DNA of 64,000 nt from Rhodocytophaga aerolata. Lineage in GTDB: Bacteria; Bacteroidota; Bacteroidia; Cytophagales; 172606-1. The stretch is taken from contig NZ_JAUKPO010000001.1 in assembly GCF_030503435.1 (NCBI RefSeq), forward strand, positions 372,001-436,000. The letters are read 5' to 3'. Positions 44,836 to 53,805 of this stretch are shown here, piece by piece (the stretch's first letter is position 1; each line of letters starts with the position of its first letter). The notes beneath the pieces were generated by a model that saw nothing but the letters and a program-made list of their open reading frames with translations, did not search any database and was not told where the DNA came from. A program made the translations under genes and the position numbers.

Positions 44836-45981
44836 TTACTTTTTTATCATCTCCTGCACTACTTTGCCTACTTCCCGCTTACTGGTATACTCTTGTCCGA
44901 GAAAGGCAGCCAGGGTTTTGGCCATCTGGTTTTGCCACCATTGCCCATTGGTTTTTACTTCCCCCAAAGCAGGTGTGTCCGGCCCGATCACAGCAAACCA
45001 GATCGCATCTGAACCTGCATGTTCTTTCCCGTGGTGTTTCCAGGCATCTTTAGGCGTATCGCCCCGGCCGTGGTCGGTGGTTATGAGAAAGGTGGTTTTC
45101 TGTGCATAAAAAGGATCACTTTGCACAAATTGCCAGAGTTGCCCAATCATGGCATCTGTCTGGCGGGCCGATTTTAAATAATGGTCATAGTGGCCATCAT
45201 GGGCAAAATCATCGGTTTCGCCGTAGGCAATATGCACTACCCTGGGGTGTTTCCGCTTTATGTACTCCAAAGCAAAATGATGTGTAAAGGCATCCAGCCG
45301 GACTGAGCCCCATGGGCTAGGAATTTGTTCCTGCAATTCATTCAAGAATACTTCCCGGCTGCTCAATCCCTTCCCTTCTGCCCTGCGGAAACCAGCATTA
45401 ACAGGAATATCACTGCGTTTTTCGTTGATAATAAATGGAAATACATCCCAGGAACCAAAGAAGGCGACTTTGCCCTGGTAAGCTGGTTTCTGATTAAGCC
45501 ACTCCAATACCGTTACATGCGGGTTATCAATCTTATTATTGGAGTTGATTTCCGGATCGCTGAACCCGGTAAGAATTTCGCTGTAGCCTGGGTAGGAGAA
45601 CCAATGCGGATTCGATACATTTACTTTATTGCCCAGCCAGCGGTTGCCATAAATCTGCCCTTGCTTGCTTACCGTCTGCCACATCCAGGGCATTAGTTTC
45701 ATCCGCCTTTCCTCGGCTGTAGAACCGGCAAACAAGGTTTTGAGTTGCGCCGTGTCTCCTACAAATGTTTTATCATTCAGTAAACTGTCTGCCGCTCCGC
45801 CAAATAATTCTTGCCAGCGCATGCCATCCAGGGTAATAATAAATACATTTTCCGTCTTGAGCGGTTTAGGTTGGGCTACTGTGGAAAAAGAGCCAGAAAC
45901 AAGCAAACCTAGTAATAGAACAGCAAACCGTGTAGCCTTTAGGGAGCTATAACCAGCAGAAAAATACATACAAAAGTTCAT
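44836..45981 (-). CDS. Exported alkaline-phosphatase-superfamily enzyme
   Basis: The ATG at 45981 is chosen over a GTG at 46017. The 381-residue protein has a signal peptide (LLLGLLVSGSFSTVAQ, to residue 36). The alkaline phosphatase/phosphodiesterase metal site follows: Asp52 (IITLDGMRW), a nucleophile candidate Ser134 (SYPGYSEILTG), then TDDFAHDGHYDHY and TTDHGRGDT with the later metal ligands. Likely a periplasmic phosphoesterase or sulfatase-like hydrolase; the substrate is unknown. It heads a run of predicted exported enzymes. Confidence 0.88.
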   Translation of the reverse strand: MNFCMYFSAGYSSLKATRFAVLLLGLLVSGSFSTVAQPKPLKTENVFIITLDGMRWQELFGGAADSLLNDKTFVGDTAQLKTLFAGSTAEERRMKLMPWMWQTVSKQGQIYGNRWLGNKVNVSNPHWFSYPGYSEILTGFSDPEINSNNKIDNPHVTVLEWLNQKPAYQGKVAFFGSWDVFPFIINEKRSDIPVNAGFRRAEGKGLSSREVFLNELQEQIPSPWGSVRLDAFTHHFALEYIKRKHPRVVHIAYGETDDFAHDGHYDHYLKSARQTDAMIGQLWQFVQSDPFYAQKTTFLITTDHGRGDTPKDAWKHHGKEHAGSDAIWFAVIGPDTPALGEVKTNGQWWQNQMAKTLAAFLGQEYTSKREVGKVVQEMIKK

Positions 45982-46065
45982 GTTAAGGATAGGGGTGAAA
46001 ATAGTACCAAAGTTCACGCGTATATGTGAAGCCCACGTAAGGTAAAAATTAATTTATTATGAAAC

Positions 46066-46593
46066 TTAATACAAAAGGGCAATTATTCTGTTTCCCCAGT
46101 GGTTTTCCCAATTCTGCTTGTATGACCGGAGTTGTTCTTTGCTGGGAATGCCTGCCTGCTGTACCTGCTTGTCGTAAGCTTCGGCACTTAGCCAGGTAAT
46201 GCGCCTAGTGGGGATATCTAGGATAAAATAGGCTTCCGGTTTTTCATCAGGTGTTTTCCCATATACCCGGTTACCGGTTTTTATAAACTCTTTGGTACGT
46301 ACCAGTACCTTCTTATTCTGGTCTACAACAGCTGACAGGTAGGGCTCTTCGCCACGTTTTCTCACTTCCAGTTGATCTCCCAGGGGAATACGTTCATATT
46401 CTGGGCCGCTTTTTTTTCCCCAATAAGAATTCTGCCAGATAATTAACCCTACAAACACCAACCCGTACGTGTGTAGTTTTGACCACCTTTTTCTTAGTAG
46501 CCATTGTAAGAAAAAGTGTAGCAGGCTTCCATATAAAACAGCCAGAATTGCCAGACCCGCTAAACTTAGCAGATAGTACAGCGAATAAAACAT
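46066..46593 (-). CDS. Membrane-anchored protein, unknown function
   Basis: The 175-residue protein has two N-terminal helices (about 3-30 and 42-56) and a soluble C-terminal part with charged strands (RIPLGDQLEVRKRGEEPYL, AVVDQNKKVLVRTKEF). It is not recognised. It starts 40 bases after the propeller gene and precedes the phosphatase-like gene by 84 bases, so a shared transcript is possible. Confidence 0.7.
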   Translation of the reverse strand: MFYSLYYLLSLAGLAILAVLYGSLLHFFLQWLLRKRWSKLHTYGLVFVGLIIWQNSYWGKKSGPEYERIPLGDQLEVRKRGEEPYLSAVVDQNKKVLVRTKEFIKTGNRVYGKTPDEKPEAYFILDIPTRRITWLSAEAYDKQVQQAGIPSKEQLRSYKQNWENHWGNRIIALLY

Positions 46594-46633
46594 GGAGTAA
46601 AGGTAGTTTTTACGCTAGGTATAGGTAAAGCTT

Positions 46634-47956
46634 TTATTTTTCAAACCTAACCATATATTCTGATACATACTCTCCCTTGCCCTCATAATTATCTTTAAAA
46701 AACAACCGGCCTTGCTGCCCCATTTTTAAACAGGTATGCTTGTTTGCAATATCTTCTTTGGTATTCAGTGGTTGCAAAGAAGGATACCAGAGAGTATGGC
46801 CTGGTTTTTCTACCAGCAGCACCGGCGTAGACCATTGTTGCGAATTGTTGCCTTTGCCCAGATCAGCATTTGTATTAAAGGAAACATACAGGCTACTTCC
46901 TTGCCAGGAAGGGCCCTCGGCTTTTGCCATCAGCATCACCCAGGCTTGTAAGTAGGTGTTCCAGCTAACGGAAGGACCCCAGTAATACTTTCCTTCAGCA
47001 GAAGAAGCCGGACCACCTCCTTGCGATTTGGGAATGAGTAGGGATGCAATAGGGGCTCCTATGCCATCGTAGGCTGCATCGAAACTTTTTCCGTTCCATC
47101 TTTTTGCTTTTCCCTGCGGATTTTCCAGATCTTTCAAAGCTATGCGTGCCACACTAATGCATTGTCCTTTGTGTTCAAGTTCAGGGTCATAGGTAGTGGC
47201 AGCATACGTGCCCGGATAGCCATATTCTCCATAAAACAGATACAAATACTCGCCGCTGGCCACCGCCGAAGGATCGCCTACTCCACCGGCAAAGTTAATT
47301 CCATTATTATGCGGTTTTAAAATAAGCCTTGATTGCAGATCTTCTATAAAAATGCCTTTGTTTACCCAGCTTTTTCCGCCATCCGTAGACTTCATAATGC
47401 CAATCCGGCAAACGGCTGCGGCTGTTTCCGGGCCTTTTAAGCCCTGTGGCCAGTGGGCATCTATGTATCCTTTTCCGGTAGCCGCATCATAGGGTAAAGT
47501 GGAAGGATAATTTTCGTTGTGATAAACAGCAAACAAGGTTTTACCAGTTTTATCTTTGGCGTCCTGGTAAACGGTTTCAAACCATACAGCTCCATGAAGG
47601 CCCTCTGTACCAGGAGGCGCATTTTTTGGCATTACCGGCTCTGTAAATTCATCGGAACGTCTGTTGAATACTTCTTCGGCATGAGCACCATCGGCATACT
47701 TCAGGTCCCGGGCATCGCCCCACAAGGGATCTTCGCCGTATTTGCCCGGAAAAATTCGGAAGGTATCGCCAATCCAGGCCTCGGCCATGTTGCAGTCTAC
47801 AAAGGAATTGAACAGGTAGCGTTCTGCCGGAATTAATACGGCTCGGGGTGTAGCCGGATGTGGGAAATGTGGTTGCCGGGAAACAGGCCATATAAAGGCT
47901 ACACTTCCACACAAAACGAGGAGTACAGCCGCTAAATATACTTTTTGTGTATTCAT
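46634..47956 (-). CDS. Exported beta-propeller protein (sialidase/DUF4185-like)
   Basis: The 440-residue protein has an N-terminal signal (VYLAAVLLVLCGSVAFIWP). It then has a propeller-like pattern with one Asp-box (IMKSTDGGKSWVNKG), AVWFETVYQDAKDK, GGVGDPSAVASGEYLYLFYGEYG and SSLYVSFNTNADLG. This fits five-bladed glycosidase-like or DUF4185-type propellers; I cannot decide between them. It may act on, or bind, a surface glycan. It lies ahead of the small membrane protein and phosphatase-like genes. Confidence 0.72.
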   Translation of the reverse strand: MNTQKVYLAAVLLVLCGSVAFIWPVSRQPHFPHPATPRAVLIPAERYLFNSFVDCNMAEAWIGDTFRIFPGKYGEDPLWGDARDLKYADGAHAEEVFNRRSDEFTEPVMPKNAPPGTEGLHGAVWFETVYQDAKDKTGKTLFAVYHNENYPSTLPYDAATGKGYIDAHWPQGLKGPETAAAVCRIGIMKSTDGGKSWVNKGIFIEDLQSRLILKPHNNGINFAGGVGDPSAVASGEYLYLFYGEYGYPGTYAATTYDPELEHKGQCISVARIALKDLENPQGKAKRWNGKSFDAAYDGIGAPIASLLIPKSQGGGPASSAEGKYYWGPSVSWNTYLQAWVMLMAKAEGPSWQGSSLYVSFNTNADLGKGNNSQQWSTPVLLVEKPGHTLWYPSLQPLNTKEDIANKHTCLKMGQQGRLFFKDNYEGKGEYVSEYMVRFEK

Positions 47957-48217
47957 ACCTACAGCATAGTAGTGTTAGTTACCATAATGGAACGCAGCTC
48001 TAACAATTTAACAGCAGCCAAAAGAAAGATACAAAAAACCAGAATGAGTATACATGCTGCCAGGAAAAAATTAGGAGTTACTTCCTGAACAGGTAGCCGG
48101 TCGGGAGGTAGAATTTGATTAGAAAAGAACAACTATATAAATAATTCAAGGAAATATTAGAATAAATTTTTATATTTCTTCTTCTTTACCAGTTAACCCA
48201 TTTATAACCACACGCAT

Positions 48218-48604
48218 ATGAAAAACCTAGTAAAAACTGGCGGTAAACTACTGGCTGCAACCCTGCTTTCTGCTTTTTTTGCCAGCACAGCCTCTGCCCA
48301 GGAAGCAGCTGCTAAAGAAACCAGCCTCACAGGCGAAGTTTTGGATCTGTCCTGCTACATGAAAAGTGGCGCCAAAGGCCCTGAACATAAATCTTGTGCA
48401 ACTGGCTGCTTAAAAAACGGCAATCCGGTTGGCCTTCTGGCTTCCGATGGAAAAGTATATCTGGTTGTGGAAGACCATAAAAATGCTGATCCCTATAAAG
48501 AACTCATCACCCATCCGGCAGAGCAGGTAAAGCTTACTGGTACCTTACAAACCCGGAATGGAATGCCAGGCCTGGTACTCTCCAAGATGGAAATGGCCAA
48601 ATAA
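48218..48604 (+). CDS. Exported small protein with C-x13-C-x3-C motif
   Basis: The 128-residue protein has a clear signal peptide (LLAATLLSAFFASTASAQ, to residue 28). The mature part has the pattern GEVLDLSCYMKSG...HKSCATGCLKNGNPVGLL, with Cys46, Cys60 and Cys64, and an OB-like strand set ending VKLTGTLQTRNGMPGLVL. Similar exported proteins occur in several phyla without a known function; a metal or heme site is possible but not shown. Monocistronic, with a terminator behind it. Confidence 0.82.
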   Translation: MKNLVKTGGKLLAATLLSAFFASTASAQEAAAKETSLTGEVLDLSCYMKSGAKGPEHKSCATGCLKNGNPVGLLASDGKVYLVVEDHKNADPYKELITHPAEQVKLTGTLQTRNGMPGLVLSKMEMAK

Positions 48605-48637
48605 GCAAGTGTAGACCTTATAAAATTATGGAACAAC

Positions 48638-48675
48638 AGGGTAAGTATAGTGCTACTTACCCTTTGTCTTTTTAG
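48638..48675 (+). terminator. Intrinsic terminator after the Cys-motif protein gene
   Basis: AGGGTAAGTA (48638-48647) pairs with TACTTACCCT (48654-48663), 6-base loop, followed by TTTGTCTTTTT. Confidence 0.88.
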
Positions 48676-48772
48676 TTTAATAAACGGTAAGTTTGGCAAG
48701 ACTACAAATATATCCCCTACCAATCAATCACGTCTGTATATGTTAATCAAGTAGCTTTTCATCTATTTTAGG

Positions 48773-50722
48773 CTACTTTCTGGCCCAGTTTATCAACGAA
48801 TTCTCTGATTTCCGGACATAGGTATCTGCTCCTTCCGGAATAAGAAGTACCTCAAGCGTTTCTTTAGCCTTTTGGGGCATTTTTACCTCAAATCCGATGA
48901 TGACCGTACCTGGGTTTGGTGCATCATAGGAGTTAGGAGGATATGTACGCCAGGTTTTCAGCCGTACGCCGGCAGGTTTCTGCACGTGTATGGTGAGCTT
49001 TTTGCCGTCTTTTACCAGGTAAGCTTTGTTCGCTTCTATTTTCTGCACAGCAGCCGGTGTTAACATGGTCCAGCGGATGGTGCAACTGTCGTTTGCCGTT
49101 TCTATTTCATCTTGCACAAGTACATACTGCTGTTCAACAATAGCTACTCCCCGCTGGGCTTTGGTTAGCTGATCTGCATATAGGGCGGTTATGTCAGTGG
49201 TAGCAAAGAGAAAAGAAGGCTGGGTGCCATGCGTTGTAATAGCAGCATAGCCATTTACCCGCTGCAAAGAATCATTAACCGTTAAAGTATTGTGGGTAAA
49301 GTTTGAATAGCGGAAGATCTGCCACCGTTGCGAATGCTGGCCACCATCCCACAACCTCACGCCTTTTGACTCCAGCGACTCGTAGCTTTGCATCCCAAAA
49401 TCCATTGCCCAGCGTACCCCTTGTGCTTCCATTACAAAAGACCCTACATCCATATGCCCATGATTTACTGCCGGGGAACCAGCTTTCAATCCCACATATA
49501 TAGCAGCCGGGTCAGTCCAGGAAGTACGCATAAGCGCCACCGGATTTTTACCCTGCCCTACCCACACCTGTTGTTTAGGCGGACGAATATCTTTTAGTTG
49601 CGTACCTGCCCCCCAGAGTAGTACTGCCGGAAGCAAGCGGTTGTCTGTAGGTAGAGTAGCCTCTTGAGTAGCCAGGCGCTGGCGTTCTACCCACAGCAAC
49701 GAAGGGTCTTTTACCTTTTGAGCAAACCAAAACATAGCCGGTTGTAATTTGCCCTCCAGACCAGAATCAGAATAATTAAAACACTCACCAGAGGGCCCGG
49801 TCATGTGTTGCAGATAGCCGGCAGTTTTTAGAAAACCTGCATTCTCTGGCATACCGGAAGTATTACCCAATGCTTTTTCAATAGCACTGATAAATAAAAC
49901 CTGAAAACTAGTGCCATAGGCCCAGTAACTGTATCCTTCTGGGTAGGCTCCATCCGGCAAATAATCTTGCAGCGGCCGCTGAATACTCTCCAGGCTGCGT
50001 TTAATTATACGTTCTGCTAGCTGGGGTTCATCTTCGTAAATAGCCAAAGCCCCATAGGCCATGCCGGCATTACACACCTGGTTCCAGTTATGGCTAGCCT
50101 TCAGCCAGCTGGAATACCTGGTATCCAGGGAAGGCTCTATGCCTTTTTTTAAAATCGCTTCTTTTATGATCTCTCTGGATGATTGAGGCAAGTCCTGATA
50201 CAGCCAGTCGTAGCCGATAGCCATGCCAAGCGTCATTTCAGCTACATCCAGAAAATGAGACGGGTTCCAGTCGCTGAAACCGGCAACTGCCAGCATCTCT
50301 TTCTCTGCCCGTTTCATATATTTTTCCTCACCAGACACCCGGTAAGCATAGGCCAGATAAAACACCCGGCGCAGCAGTTCCCGTGATTTATCCAGCAGCC
50401 GTCTGCCTATTTGTATCCGCTGAATAGGCTCTTCCTTAATGAATCTATCGCATTGGGCTATAAGTGTTTGATGCAGTTTCTCCCAGGCAGGATCGCTGGC
50501 AATGGTTTTCCGGATGGTTTCCTCCTCTCCTTTCAACAGCAAAATCCGCGGATGACTGGCCAGCGGCTTTCCTTCAAAGGTTTGAGTAAAGGCTCCGTTT
50601 CCTGTACCTGTTACTAGTGTTAGTATAAGCAGCATTAGCCTGGTAAAATAGTGTAGATGGTAAAGCCAGGCAGCTGTTGCCTGCAAAGGATTACTGTTGT
50701 TCTCAGTAGTAAATAGGTACAT
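48773..50722 (-). CDS. Heparinase II/III-like polysaccharide lyase
   Basis: The 649-residue protein has a long leader ending in a signal helix (MLLILTLVTGTGNGAFTQ); a start at Met30 (50635) is also possible. It has an alpha/alpha toroid part (AEMTLGMAIGYDWLY, KASHNWNQVCNAGMAYGALAI) followed by a beta-sandwich with the family motif AVNHGHMDVGSFV (Asn420, His421, His423). Such lyases cleave uronic-acid polysaccharides (heparin, alginate and others). The substrate is not predictable. It is divergent from the metallo-beta-lactamase gene. Confidence 0.88.
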   Translation of the reverse strand: MYLFTTENNSNPLQATAAWLYHLHYFTRLMLLILTLVTGTGNGAFTQTFEGKPLASHPRILLLKGEEETIRKTIASDPAWEKLHQTLIAQCDRFIKEEPIQRIQIGRRLLDKSRELLRRVFYLAYAYRVSGEEKYMKRAEKEMLAVAGFSDWNPSHFLDVAEMTLGMAIGYDWLYQDLPQSSREIIKEAILKKGIEPSLDTRYSSWLKASHNWNQVCNAGMAYGALAIYEDEPQLAERIIKRSLESIQRPLQDYLPDGAYPEGYSYWAYGTSFQVLFISAIEKALGNTSGMPENAGFLKTAGYLQHMTGPSGECFNYSDSGLEGKLQPAMFWFAQKVKDPSLLWVERQRLATQEATLPTDNRLLPAVLLWGAGTQLKDIRPPKQQVWVGQGKNPVALMRTSWTDPAAIYVGLKAGSPAVNHGHMDVGSFVMEAQGVRWAMDFGMQSYESLESKGVRLWDGGQHSQRWQIFRYSNFTHNTLTVNDSLQRVNGYAAITTHGTQPSFLFATTDITALYADQLTKAQRGVAIVEQQYVLVQDEIETANDSCTIRWTMLTPAAVQKIEANKAYLVKDGKKLTIHVQKPAGVRLKTWRTYPPNSYDAPNPGTVIIGFEVKMPQKAKETLEVLLIPEGADTYVRKSENSLINWARK

Positions 50723-50957
50723 ACAGTGTAGAATTAGAAGAACTAAGCCTGTAAATTTAATAATAACGTAATGTACCTTGTCCGCTGTTAGAATACATTA
50801 TTTACTATTCTTACAGTCAATAAGCTGAATTAGAATAGACTTTTTTACATTTCCTGCCGGGAATATACTTTTCCGGAAGGGTGTTTTAAATGTAAAATAT
50901 AGCTATAAATTAGCAATGTTTTTTTAAAGCCTCTCCCATAGTTTTTGGTAAGAACGT

Positions 50958-52277
50958 ATGTATAGATTAACTATCCACCCTGCTTTAGTTATAAAATATA
51001 CACTTATTGGTATTCTGCTTCTCTGTGTAGGTACCGTCAGTGGGCAACAGATAGGCAGCCCATTGCCTCCCTGGCAGGAAGGAATGTTAGATCTACACCA
51101 CATCAATACTGGCCGTGGCGATGCCGCCTTCTACATTTTCCCGGATGGCACGACTATGCTTCTGGATGCCGGCGAAATGGACCCTACAGATCCTCGGACT
51201 ACCTCAGCCAGGAATGCCCCCCTCCATCCTAACAATTCCCGGACTCCCTCTGAATGGGTGGCTATTTACATACAAAATTTCTTCCCTAAGACGAGGCAAC
51301 CTACATTAGACTATGCACTGATTACGCATTTTCATGACGACCACTATGGCTGTATTTTTCCGGGTGCCAAAACTTCTGCCAAAGGCGGTTATACCCTCAC
51401 TGGCATTACTGGCGTAGGCGATGCCATTCCCATAGGTACCTTACTAGACCGAGGCTACCCCGACTATTCGTATCCTACCGATCTGAATGCGTACAAAGCC
51501 ATGGTAGCTGCCAGACCAGGTCTGGAAAAATACTACAAAAGCATGCTGAATTATATTGCTTTTACCAAGTACCACGTGCAGCAATCCGGCATGAAGGCGG
51601 CACAATTACAAGCCGGCCGCAACGACCAGATCAAACTTCTGCATAACCCCAGAAAATATCCTGAATTTAAGGTACAGAATGTAAAAGCCAATGGCCTTAT
51701 CTGGACAGGAACTGGCACGGAAACTTTCAATTATTTAGAGAAAGCGCCTGCAGACAAAATTTCTGAAAATCAACTGAGCCTGGTTATCCGCATTGATTAT
51801 GGCCCTTTCCGCTACTACACTGGAGGCGACTGTCCTGGCATTGCCGACCTGGGTGCACCCACGTGGGCCGATGTGGAAACGCCTGTAGCAAAAGCCGTAG
51901 GTGAGGTGGATGTAGCCGTTATGGACCACCATGGAAACCGGGATGCCCATAATGAATTTCACATAAAAACCCTGCGCCCCAGAGTATGGATACAACAAAC
52001 CTGGTCTTCGGACCATCCAGGGCACGAAGTACTCAGGCGGGTTACGTCCAGATATTTGTACCCTGATGAGCGGGATTTATTTGCTACCAACATGCTGGAA
52101 CCTAATAAACTCGTAATTGGCCCTTCGCTGGAAAATGCCTACAAAAGTATGGATGGCCATATTCTGGTCCGGGTAATGCCCGGAGGTAACACCTACTCTG
52201 TAATTATATTAAATGACGAAAACGAGAAAGCCGAAGTAAAAGCCGTTTTTGGTCCCTATACCACAAAAACCAAATAA
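50958..52277 (+). CDS. Exported metallo-beta-lactamase-fold hydrolase
   Basis: The 439-residue protein has a signal peptide (hydrophobic region about 11-29, cleavage after SGQ). An MBL fold follows: LDLHHINTGRGDAAFYIFPDGTTMLLDAGE and HxHxDH at His124-His126-Asp128-His129 (ITHFHDDHYG), plus VAVMDHHGNRDAH and SSDHPGHE for the other metal ligands. The ComEC-like start suggests phosphodiesterase or nuclease activity. It is followed by an endonuclease/exonuclease/phosphatase lipoprotein gene after 65 bases, probably in one transcript. Confidence 0.88.
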   Translation: MYRLTIHPALVIKYTLIGILLLCVGTVSGQQIGSPLPPWQEGMLDLHHINTGRGDAAFYIFPDGTTMLLDAGEMDPTDPRTTSARNAPLHPNNSRTPSEWVAIYIQNFFPKTRQPTLDYALITHFHDDHYGCIFPGAKTSAKGGYTLTGITGVGDAIPIGTLLDRGYPDYSYPTDLNAYKAMVAARPGLEKYYKSMLNYIAFTKYHVQQSGMKAAQLQAGRNDQIKLLHNPRKYPEFKVQNVKANGLIWTGTGTETFNYLEKAPADKISENQLSLVIRIDYGPFRYYTGGDCPGIADLGAPTWADVETPVAKAVGEVDVAVMDHHGNRDAHNEFHIKTLRPRVWIQQTWSSDHPGHEVLRRVTSRYLYPDERDLFATNMLEPNKLVIGPSLENAYKSMDGHILVRVMPGGNTYSVIILNDENEKAEVKAVFGPYTTKTK

Positions 52278-52342
52278 CACAAGTTTAGCACTTGTTCAAC
52301 CAGTATGCAGGTTGAATGCAGGCTGATTGTAGTACTATACGT

Positions 52343-53197
52343 ATGAAACATACATCTAAAACTTTACTTGTATATATACTCAGTGGAATTGCACTCTTCG
52401 TGGCCGCCTGTTCTCCCCGAAATTTACCGGCTACCAAACGTGTAGCCCAAAATAAGCCGGCTGATCCCTTAACTGGCCAGGTAATCCGGGTAATGGCCTA
52501 CAATATTCATCACAGTAACCCGCCATCAAAACCTGATTATATTGATATAGAAGCTATTACAACTACCATCCGTACCCAAAACCCGGATCTGGTAGCCCTA
52601 CAGGAAGTAGATGTCCATACAGACAGATCAGGCCCAGCTAACCAGGCAGAAGAAATTGCCCGGAAACTCAACATGCACTACTACTTTGGCAAAGCAATTG
52701 ATTATGGCGGCGGAGAATATGGTGTAGCCATTTTGTCAAAATATCCCCTTTCGGAGCAGAAAGTACACCGCTTGCCTACCCAGGAGGACACCAAGGGAGA
52801 GCCCAGGATTCTGGCTACGGTTAAAGTTACCTTACCCAACGGCCAGGAAATACGTTTTGGCAGCACACACCTGGATGCACAGAAAGCAGCTGTTAACCGG
52901 GAACTGCAAATCAGGGAGATAGGCAAGATTGCTTCGGCTGAAACATTGCCTTTTATTATTGCCGGAGATTTCAACGCACCGCCAGAGTCTGAGGTAATTC
53001 GCCAGCTAGATACGTATTTTAAACGGACCTGCCAGCCGTGCGCCCCAACTATTCCGGTGGAAAACCCTACCAAAGCCATTGATTTTATTGCCTACCGGCC
53101 TGCCGGTAAATTCAGGGTTGAAAGCCACCAGGTTATTGCTGAAAAATACGCCTCCGATCATTTGCCGGTCGTCGCAGAGATTATGCTATCTAACTAA
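52343..53197 (+). CDS. Endonuclease/exonuclease/phosphatase family lipoprotein
   Basis: The ATG at 52343 is chosen because it gives a lipoprotein signal ending LFVAACSP (Cys23); an upstream in-frame ATG at 52316 adds nine residues. The 284-residue protein has the EEP metal-dependent site: VMAYNIHHSN, DLVALQEVDVHTDRSG, FGSTHLDAQ, IAGDFNAPP and YASDHLPVVAEI. It is likely a surface or periplasmic phosphodiesterase or nuclease. It is paired with the metallo-beta-lactamase gene upstream. Confidence 0.9.
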   Translation: MKHTSKTLLVYILSGIALFVAACSPRNLPATKRVAQNKPADPLTGQVIRVMAYNIHHSNPPSKPDYIDIEAITTTIRTQNPDLVALQEVDVHTDRSGPANQAEEIARKLNMHYYFGKAIDYGGGEYGVAILSKYPLSEQKVHRLPTQEDTKGEPRILATVKVTLPNGQEIRFGSTHLDAQKAAVNRELQIREIGKIASAETLPFIIAGDFNAPPESEVIRQLDTYFKRTCQPCAPTIPVENPTKAIDFIAYRPAGKFRVESHQVIAEKYASDHLPVVAEIMLSN

Positions 53198-53805
53198 TGT
53201 ACCTGGAAATTCTTTCCCTTTTTTCAGCCTTTAGAGTTTTACCTGTCTACTACGCATCCCAAAACCGGTAGCCTTCAAGTGAATTTCTTATGTTTAGAAA
53301 ACAGAGAATAATTTAACTAGAATGTTCGTGGCTAGCCAATTTTTTAACTATAGCAGGTTTGGATGTCTTCTATTTATGGTAGTCTACACCCGGCAAGTGT
53401 CTCACCATATATTTACCTGTCTCCATTGCTATGCTTTATCAGCTTTCATTCATTAACTAATCAGTGAGCTGTAGGCTGAAAAATTATTCCAAAACATTTT
53501 GCATCTAAAACATTTTTCATAATTTATCATAATTAAAATATTTCAATTATTTCCATGTATAGTATAAATTATACAAATAGTATTTATGAATTTTACACAG
53601 TTTTGAATAAATCTTTAATAGTCACTAAATGAGTATAATTTTTTTTAGTAAGCATTTCTAAATTTTACTTGCCATCTATTCTGTTTATTACTAAGTTTAG
53701 TGCCTACAATAAAAATAAAATCCTAAAACAGGCAAATTTATTTTGGTCAGCAAACTCACTTCTAATTATTGCACTTTACAAACATTCATTAAAACAAATC
53801 CCATT
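53198..53805. other. AT-rich intergenic stretch of 608 bases before SusC
   Basis: No gene is seen. It contains the candidate SusC promoter (53669-53699) and long AT-rich runs, including a 13-base palindrome at 53562-53574. It leaves room for more than one regulator site. Confidence 0.5.
53669..53699 (+). promoter_or_regulatory. Candidate promoter of the SusC/SusD locus
   Basis: TTG (53669-53671), 20 bases, TAAGTTTA (53692-53699; one mismatch to TAnnTTTG), about 107 bases before the SusC ATG. Confidence 0.4.

Noticed and set aside
53562-53574. 13-base palindrome GTATAAATTATAC
   Set aside because: Lies in very AT-rich DNA, where such palindromes are expected by chance.
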